Assembly: GCA_946482655.1 (NCBI GenBank)
Contig: CAMLSA010000058.1
Location: forward strand, 1 to 20,732
Length of the DNA: 20,732 bases
Direction: 5' to 3'
Origin: an uncultured Sphingomonas sp.
GTDB taxonomy: Bacteria > Pseudomonadota > Alphaproteobacteria > Sphingomonadales > Sphingomonadaceae
Shown here piece after piece: positions 16,601 through 20,732 of this stretch (position 1 is the stretch's first letter; each line of letters opens with the position of its first letter). The notes beneath the pieces are model-generated. The model worked only from the letters and a program-made list of their open reading frames with translations. It was not told the DNA's origin and did no database searches. The translations under genes and the position numbers were made by a program.

Positions 16601-17827
16601 ATGGGAAGCTATAGTTTCAAGCTGCCGGACATCGGCGAAGGCATCGCCGAGGCCGAGATCGTCGCCTGGCACGTTGCGGTGGGCGATAGGGTCGAGGAGG
16701 ATGCGCCGCTCGCCGACCTGATGACCGACAAGGCGACGGTCGAAATGACGGCGCCGGTGTCGGGCAGGGTGGTGAAGCTCGCGGGCGACGTGGGAGAGCA
16801 GGTCGCGATCGGCTCGGTCCTCGCGGTGTTCGAAACCGGGGATGAGGTCAAGGAGGAATCCGAGCCGCCGCTGGCGTTGGAAGTCGCCCCGAGCGAAGCG
16901 GCTCAAGCGAAGTCCGATCCTGGTCCTTCCCGCGACGAAGGACCCTCTCGCCCGGAGGGAGAAGGCGGAGAGAAGATCCTTGCCTCACCAGCCGTCCGCC
17001 GGCGCGCGAAAGACCTGGGCATCGACCTCGCCGACGTGAAAACCGCCGGGGACGGCCGCGTCCGTCATTCCGATCTCGACGCCTTCCTCAGCTACAATGC
17101 CGGCCGTGGCTATCGCGCCGCGGGCGGCCAGCGTGCCGACGAGCGGGTCAAGGTGATCGGCCTGAGACGCCGCATCGCCGAGAATGTGGCGGCGTCGAAA
17201 CGTCACATTCCGCACTTCACCTATGTCGAGGAGATCGACGTCACCAAGCTCGAGGAGTTGCGCGCCGATCTCAACGCGGCGCGCGGCGCCAGGCCCAAGA
17301 TCACGATGCTGCCGCTGTTGATCGCGGCGGTCTGCAAGTCGCTGCCGGATCATCCGACGATCAACGCCCGCTATGACGACGAGGCCGGCATCGTCACCCT
17401 TTCGGGCTCGGTGCATCTCGGTATCGCGACGCAAACCGATGCCGGGCTGATGGTGCCGGTGATCCGCGACGCGCAGGATCGCAATATATGGCAGTTGGCG
17501 GCCGAGATCACCCGGCTGGCCGAGGCCGCGCGCAGCGGCAAGGCGAAATCGGAAGAGCTGTCGGGTTCGACCCTGACGATCACCTCGCTGGGTCCGCTCG
17601 GCGGCATCGCGACGACCCCGGTGATCAACCGGCCCGAGGTGGCGATCATCGGGCCGAACAAGATAATCGAGCGGCCGGTGTTCCGCGACGGGCAGGTGGT
17701 GTCGGCCAAGCTGATGAATCTGTCGATCTCGTGCGACCACCGCGTCGTCGACGGCTGGAACGCGGCGAGCTTCGTCCAGACGGTCAAGCGGCTGATCGAG
17801 ACGCCGGCCCTGTTGTTCGTCGACTGA
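16601..17827 (+). CDS. bkdB: Branched-chain 2-oxoacid dehydrogenase E2 (dihydrolipoyl acyltransferase)
   Basis: This is the 408-residue core of the complex, transferring the acyl group from lipoamide to CoA. One N-terminal lipoyl domain carries Lys44 in DLMTDKATVEMTAP. A Glu/Ser/Pro-rich linker (about 83-125) leads to a peripheral-subunit-binding domain (ASPAVRRRAKDLGIDLADV, about 127-160). The catalytic domain has TYVEEIDVTKLEELR, the STLTITSLGPLGGI loop and the active site CDHRVVDG with His380 and Asp384. The length is at the short end for the family. The ATG has no strong ribosome-binding site, so re-initiation from E1 beta is likely. The linker DNA contains tandem palindromes at 16922-16959. 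The usual E3 (lpd) gene does not follow. Confidence 0.94.
   Translation: MGSYSFKLPDIGEGIAEAEIVAWHVAVGDRVEEDAPLADLMTDKATVEMTAPVSGRVVKLAGDVGEQVAIGSVLAVFETGDEVKEESEPPLALEVAPSEAAQAKSDPGPSRDEGPSRPEGEGGEKILASPAVRRRAKDLGIDLADVKTAGDGRVRHSDLDAFLSYNAGRGYRAAGGQRADERVKVIGLRRRIAENVAASKRHIPHFTYVEEIDVTKLEELRADLNAARGARPKITMLPLLIAAVCKSLPDHPTINARYDDEAGIVTLSGSVHLGIATQTDAGLMVPVIRDAQDRNIWQLAAEITRLAEAARSGKAKSEELSGSTLTITSLGPLGGIATTPVINRPEVAIIGPNKIIERPVFRDGQVVSAKLMNLSISCDHRVVDGWNAASFVQTVKRLIETPALLFVD
16922..16959. repeat. Tandem palindromes inside the E2 linker coding region
   Basis: GGTCCTT (16922-16928) pairs with AAGGACC (16938-16944) across 9 bases, and CCCTC (16943-16947) pairs with GAGGG (16955-16959) across 7 bases. 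They encode about residues 108-120 of the flexible Ser/Pro/Glu linker. It looks like an intergenic-type repeat that landed in a tolerant position; origin is inferred. Confidence 0.4.
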
Positions 17828-17894
17828 CTTGCATGGGCACCGGCCGCAAGGGTAGAGAGCGCGCCACTCAACGACGATCCGGGATGGGGCGGCA

Positions 17895-18638
17895 ATGGCC
17901 GGTCACAGCAAATTCAAGAACATCATGCATCGCAAGGGTGCGCAGGACAAAAAGCGTTCGGCGCTCTTCTCCAAGCTCAGCCGCGAGATCACCGTGGCGG
18001 CGCGGATGGGCCTGCCCGATCCGGCGATGAACGCGCGGTTGCGCTCCGCGGTCATCACCGCGCGCAAGGAAGGCCTGCCCAAGGACAATATCGAGCGCTC
18101 GATCAACAAGGCGTCGGGCGGTGATGCCGCAAATTATGAAGAGGTCCGCTATGAGGGCTTCGGCCCCGGCGGCGTCGCGCTGATCATCGAGAGCCTGACC
18201 GACAACCGCAACCGCACCGCGACCAACGTGCGCACCATCGTTTCCAAGAATGGCGGCAATCTCGGCGCGGGCGGATCGGTCAGCCATGGTTTCGATCGGC
18301 TCGGCCTGATCACCTACAGCGCCGCCGCGGGCGACGCCGAGAAGGTGTTTGAGGCCGCGCTCGAGGCGGGGGCCGAGGATGTCGGCTCGAGCGCGGAGGG
18401 ACATGAAATCTGGACCGCGGTCGATTCGCTCCATGAGGTCGCCAAGGCGCTCGAGCTGGTGCTCGGCGAACCCGAAGGCGCCAAGCTCGCATGGCGCCCG
18501 CAGACGATGGTTTCCGTGGGTGAGGAGGACGCCGCCAAGCTCCTCAAGCTGATCGACGCGCTCGACGATGACGACGATGTTCAGACGGTATGGGGCAATT
18601 ACGACGTGCCCGAGGAGGTGATGGAGCGGCTGGGCTAA
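17895..18638 (+). CDS. yebC: YebC/TACO1 family protein
   Basis: This 247-residue protein matches the YebC/PmpR/TACO1 family from its first residues ([22 protein letters not shown]) through [54 protein letters not shown] and the acidic C-terminus ending [15 protein letters not shown]. Members act as transcriptional regulators or as translation factors that relieve ribosome stalling at proline-rich stretches. The common alpha-type neighbourhood yebC-ruvC-ruvA-ruvB is kept, but a toxin-antitoxin pair now separates it from ruvC. The stop overlaps the stop of the convergent toxin remnant by 3-4 bases, so no terminator fits between them. The 67-bp gap before the start shows nothing clear beyond a G-rich ribosome-binding region. 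Confidence 0.96.
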   Translation: MAGHSKFKNIMHRKGAQDKKRSALFSKLSREITVAARMGLPDPAMNARLRSAVITARKEGLPKDNIERSINKASGGDAANYEEVRYEGFGPGGVALIIESLTDNRNRTATNVRTIVSKNGGNLGAGGSVSHGFDRLGLITYSAAAGDAEKVFEAALEAGAEDVGSSAEGHEIWTAVDSLHEVAKALELVLGEPEGAKLAWRPQTMVSVGEEDAAKLLKLIDALDDDDDVQTVWGNYDVPEEVMERLG

Positions 18639-18911
18639 ATCCGGTTCTCACGGCTGTGCCACAGCCGCAATATGATGACTGTGCCTTCGGCGATCTCATA
18701 TCGCATCGCGTACCGGCCGACGATTATACGACGAACTTCGTTGGGGGCATCGATGTCGAGCTTTTCCCCGATCCTCGGATGTCCGACGAGTCTATCAGCT
18801 GCTCTGGCCAATTGTTGCAGAATGCGCGCGCAGCCTCGGCGCTTCAGGCTCGAGAAAGCCATGCAGGCGGGCAAGATCGGCTATGGCCTTCCTGGACCAT
18901 CGAACCTTCAT
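18635..18911 (-). pseudogene. Frameshifted ParE/RelE-type toxin
   Basis: The ATG at 18911 opens [26 protein letters not shown], the N-terminus of a ParE-like toxin, then runs out of phase and stops at 18795 after 38 codons. The rest of the toxin continues in another frame from about 18829: ARILQQLARAADRLVGHPRIGEKL, APNEVRRIIVGRYAMRYEIAEGTVIILRLWHSREN, stop at 18635. Joining the halves at 18830-18836 gives an ordinary ~90-residue ParE with the expected RYEI and RLWH elements, so one base was gained or two lost. The toxin ATG overlaps the antitoxin stop (TGATG), confirming the start. It ends tail-to-tail on yebC. A sequencing error or programmed frameshift cannot be excluded, but an inactivated toxin is simplest. 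Confidence 0.75.
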
Positions 18912-19180
18912 CATATGGGAGGTGGTAGCGGTTTATCGGTGCCTAAACTGTCCACCCATGCGAGCACCGATTCATGATCGACTGTGTGTCCGGCGGCGAC
19001 ATCGGCCAGCGCCTCCAATGTCAGCTTGTGGCGTTCCTCTTCCAGATCGACCCACGCGGCCAGCGCTTGCTTGACCACCCAGCCCCGCGATCGTTCAAGT
19101 CGAGAGGCCATCGCCTCGACCTTTTCCGCAAGGTCAATTGGTACATGGGCGGTCAGTACTTTCAACGGTTTTCGCTTCAC
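18911..19180 (-). CDS. Ribbon-helix-helix antitoxin
   Basis: This 89-residue protein looks like a ParD/CopG-type antitoxin. A short beta strand ([12 protein letters not shown]) and two helices ([32 protein letters not shown]) form the DNA-binding ribbon-helix-helix. A C-terminal toxin-binding tail ([32 protein letters not shown]) carries the ending typical of antitoxins paired with ParE-like toxins. The start is GTG at 19180, with GGAAGG seven bases upstream. It is intact while its toxin partner is frameshifted. It diverges from ruvC with only 55 bp between starts, so its autorepression could touch the ruvC promoter. Confidence 0.85.
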   Translation of the reverse strand: MKRKPLKVLTAHVPIDLAEKVEAMASRLERSRGWVVKQALAAWVDLEEERHKLTLEALADVAAGHTVDHESVLAWVDSLGTDKPLPPPI

Positions 19181-19212
19181 AAATGCCCTTCCTTGCGAGA
19201 AGAGAACATCCT

Positions 19213-19239
19213 ATGAACATGGGCGCCGCGCAAATATGA
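19213..19239 (+). CDS. 8-codon upstream ORF ending on the ruvC start
   Basis: ATG at 19213 encodes MNMGAAQI and stops at 19237-19239, overlapping the ruvC ATG at 19236 (ATGA). ruvC itself has no ribosome-binding site (GC-rich GCGCCGCGC precedes it), whereas the small ORF has a purine run AGAAGAGAA upstream. It may carry ribosomes to ruvC. Translation is not demonstrated and a chance overlap is possible. Confidence 0.3.
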   Translation: MNMGAAQI

Positions 19240-19733
19240 TCCTGATCGGCCTCGATCCCGGCCTCGGCACCACCGGGTGGGGTGTCATCGCGGTCGAGGG
19301 CAATCGGCTCAGCCATGTCGCCAACGGCCAGATCAAGACCGAGCCCTCGATGGAATTGTCGCGGCGGCTGGTGCTGCTGCACGATGCGCTCGCCGAGATG
19401 ATCCGCACCCACCGGCCCGAGGGCGCGGCGGTCGAGGAGGTGCTCGGCAACAGCAATGCGCAGTCGACCCTGAAGCTTGGGCAGGCGCGCGGCGTGGTGC
19501 TGCTCGCGGCGGCGCGGGCGGGGGTCTCGGTCGGCGAATATCATCCGTCGATCGTCAAGAAGGCGGTGGTCGGCACTGGCGGCGCGGAAAAGAGGCAGGT
19601 GCAGGCGATGGTGAAAGTGCTGCTTCCCGGGGCCAAGCTTTCGGGCGCGGACGCGGCCGACGCGCTGGCTGTGGCGATCACCCATGCCCATCACCTCGCC
19701 AGCGCGCGTGCTATGCGCCGGGTGGTCGCATGA
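19236..19733 (+). CDS. ruvC: Holliday junction endonuclease RuvC
   Basis: This 165-residue resolvase cuts Holliday junctions after RuvAB branch migration. All four catalytic acids are visible: Asp7 ([13 protein letters not shown]), Glu67 or Glu68 ([22 protein letters not shown]), Asp139 and Asp142 ([18 protein letters not shown]). Length is normal. The frame is open far upstream across the antitoxin gene, but ATG 19236 gives the standard N-terminus MILIGLDPG. It has no ribosome-binding site of its own. The TGA overlaps the ruvA ATG (ATGA at 19730-19733). Confidence 0.97.
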   Translation: MILIGLDPGLGTTGWGVIAVEGNRLSHVANGQIKTEPSMELSRRLVLLHDALAEMIRTHRPEGAAVEEVLGNSNAQSTLKLGQARGVVLLAAARAGVSVGEYHPSIVKKAVVGTGGAEKRQVQAMVKVLLPGAKLSGADAADALAVAITHAHHLASARAMRRVVA

Positions 19734-20329
19734 TAGCGCGGCTCCGCGGCGTTCTCGCCGAGAACGGCGCCGACCATGCAGTGCTCGACGTCGGAGGCGT
19801 CGGCTATCTGGTCTGGTGCTCGGCGCGGACGCTGGCGGCGATCGGCGACGTCGGCGGCGATGTGCTGCTGTTCACCGAGATGCAGGTGCGCGAGGATGCG
19901 ATCACTCTCTACGGCTTCGGCTCGGCGGCCGAGCGTGAGAGCTTCCGGCTGCTGACCAGCGTCCAGGGCGTCGGCGGCCGGGTCGCGCTATCGATCCTGT
20001 CGGTGCTCGACGCGGGCGAGCTCGCCAGGGCGATCGCCGGCGGCGACAAGGCGATGGTGGCCCGTGCGAACGGCGTCGGTCCGAAGCTGGCGATGCGGAT
20101 CGTCAACGAGCTCAAGGACAAGATGGGCGGCGTCGCCCTCGGCCCCGGCCTCGCGCCCGCAGCCGTCGCGAAGGGCGGCACCGCCCGCGACGCGCTCTCG
20201 GCGTTAGCCAATCTCGGCTTCCGCCCCGCGGAGGCGAGCGCGGCGGTCGGTGCGGCCGTGGAGGAGCTTGGCGACGGGGCGACACTCGACGCGGTGGTCC
20301 GGCTGGCGCTGCGCAAGGCGGCGAAATAA
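19730..20329 (+). CDS. ruvA: Holliday junction DNA helicase subunit RuvA
   Basis: This 199-residue protein binds the four-way junction as a tetramer and positions RuvB. The N-terminal OB-fold domain starts [29 protein letters not shown] and ends [11 protein letters not shown]. The helix-hairpin-helix domain has [18 protein letters not shown] and [20 protein letters not shown] flexible linker leads to the RuvB-binding domain III ([25 protein letters not shown] to RLALRKAAK). It is translationally coupled to ruvC; ruvB follows after a 90-bp gap. Confidence 0.97.
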   Translation: MIARLRGVLAENGADHAVLDVGGVGYLVWCSARTLAAIGDVGGDVLLFTEMQVREDAITLYGFGSAAERESFRLLTSVQGVGGRVALSILSVLDAGELARAIAGGDKAMVARANGVGPKLAMRIVNELKDKMGGVALGPGLAPAAVAKGGTARDALSALANLGFRPAEASAAVGAAVEELGDGATLDAVVRLALRKAAK

Positions 20330-20352
20330 CTCCTCCTGTCGCTCCCGCCTCC

Positions 20353-20374
20353 GCGGCCGGGCAAGAGGGGCCGC
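20353..20374. repeat. GC hairpin between ruvA and ruvB
   Basis: GCGGCC (20353-20358) and GGCCGC (20369-20374) form a perfect 6-bp inverted repeat with a 10-base loop, 23 bases after the ruvA stop. No T-tract follows, so it is a poor intrinsic terminator; it may attenuate or stabilise the transcript. Confidence 0.35.
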
Positions 20375-20380
20375 TCATGT

Positions 20381-20411
20381 CTCGACTTCGCCGGATACGA
20401 ACGGATATAGA
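20381..20411 (+). promoter_or_regulatory. Weak candidate promoter for ruvB
   Basis: TCGACT (20382-20387) and TATAGA (20406-20411) are 18 bases apart. Transcription would begin about at the ruvB ATG (20420), which has no clear ribosome-binding site, so a leaderless ruvB message is conceivable. Both boxes are poor matches; read-through from ruvA is equally likely. Confidence 0.22.
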
Positions 20412-20419
20412 ACGAACGA

Positions 20420-20732
20420 ATGACCGATACAGATCGCCTTACCGCCGCAACGCGCCGACCCGAGGATCTTGACGCCGCGCTGCGCCCCAAGTCGCTCGAG
20501 GAATTTGTCGGCCAACAGGCGGCGCGCGAGAATCTGCGGGTGTTCATCGAGGCGGCCCGCCAGCGCGGCGAGCCGCTCGATCATGTGCTGTTCTTCGGGC
20601 CGCCCGGGCTCGGCAAGACCACGCTCGCCCAGATCATCGCCAGGGAAATGGGATCGGGGTTCCGCGCCACCTCGGGGCCGGTGATCGCCAAGTCGGGCGA
20701 TCTCGCCGCCTTGCTCACCAATCTCGAGGATG
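20420..20732 (+). CDS. ruvB: Holliday junction branch-migration ATPase RuvB, 5' part
   Basis: The first 104 codons of RuvB are present; the usual length is about 340. After a short variable start ([18 protein letters not shown]) comes the family sequence [28 protein letters not shown], then the Walker A loop [17 protein letters not shown] and [21 protein letters not shown], cut by the window edge. RuvB hexamers pump DNA through the RuvA-bound junction. The ATG at 20420 gives a typical N-terminus. It follows ruvA on the same strand. Confidence 0.97.
   Translation, partial: MTDTDRLTAATRRPEDLDAALRPKSLEEFVGQQAARENLRVFIEAARQRGEPLDHVLFFGPPGLGKTTLAQIIAREMGSGFRATSGPVIAKSGDLAALLTNLED

Overview
The window is GC-rich, densely coded chromosomal DNA. 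Its gene content and codon use suit an alphaproteobacterium of the Sphingomonadales (Sphingomonas/Sphingobium/Rhizorhabdus-like): NodT-type outer-membrane lipoproteins, leucine-catabolic genes, an alpha-type yebC-ruvC-ruvA-ruvB block and many ATGA start/stop overlaps. The taxon is inferred from gene style, not from a marker gene. No gene-free stretch exceeds 300 bases; the longest gap is 6119-6360. I see no tRNA, rRNA, CRISPR array or insertion sequence.

Layout. (1) 1-2442, minus strand: leucine catabolism, with isovaleryl-CoA dehydrogenase followed by methylcrotonyl-CoA carboxylase beta subunit, which runs off the left edge. A 90-residue LysR-type protein that is only a DNA-binding domain diverges from it at 2532, with a perfect LysR-type box over its own start codon. 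(2) 2985-4491, plus strand: a three-gene cluster (DUF1428/YbaA-like, GFA/CENP-V zinc protein, DUF72/YecE-like). (3) 4540-6118, minus strand: an exported two-domain retropepsin-like protein followed by an exported thioredoxin-fold peroxiredoxin. (4) 6361-14044, plus strand: a tightly packed seven-gene operon. It encodes an outer-membrane efflux lipoprotein, a MacA-like adaptor, a MacB-like ATPase and permease on separate chains, an exported four-EF-hand protein, an OmpR-type response regulator and a histidine kinase. Adjacent genes overlap by 4-11 bases or lie 1 base apart. (5) 14240-17827, plus strand: E1 alpha, E1 beta and E2 of branched-chain 2-oxoacid dehydrogenase, without an E3 gene. (6) 17895-20732: yebC, ruvC, ruvA and the start of ruvB, with a toxin-antitoxin pair inserted on the minus strand between yebC and ruvC. 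The toxin is frameshifted.

How the parts fit. Regions 1 and 5 both serve branched-chain amino acid breakdown: BCKDH makes isovaleryl-CoA and the dehydrogenase and carboxylase carry it on. Region 4 reads as one unit that exports a compound through a MacAB-type tripartite pump and senses something at the envelope through the two-component pair. The EF-hand protein between pump and sensor is the least expected member and the best candidate for new biology. Region 6 is Holliday-junction processing (RuvABC) next to a YebC translation/regulation factor.

Small-scale structure worth attention: the LysR box at 2518-2534; an 8-bp inverted repeat at 6284-6312 before the pump operon; a 25-codon micro-ORF that joins the E1 alpha stop to the E1 beta start by ATGA overlaps on both sides; tandem palindromes inside the E2 linker; and an 8-codon upstream ORF ending on the ruvC start codon.
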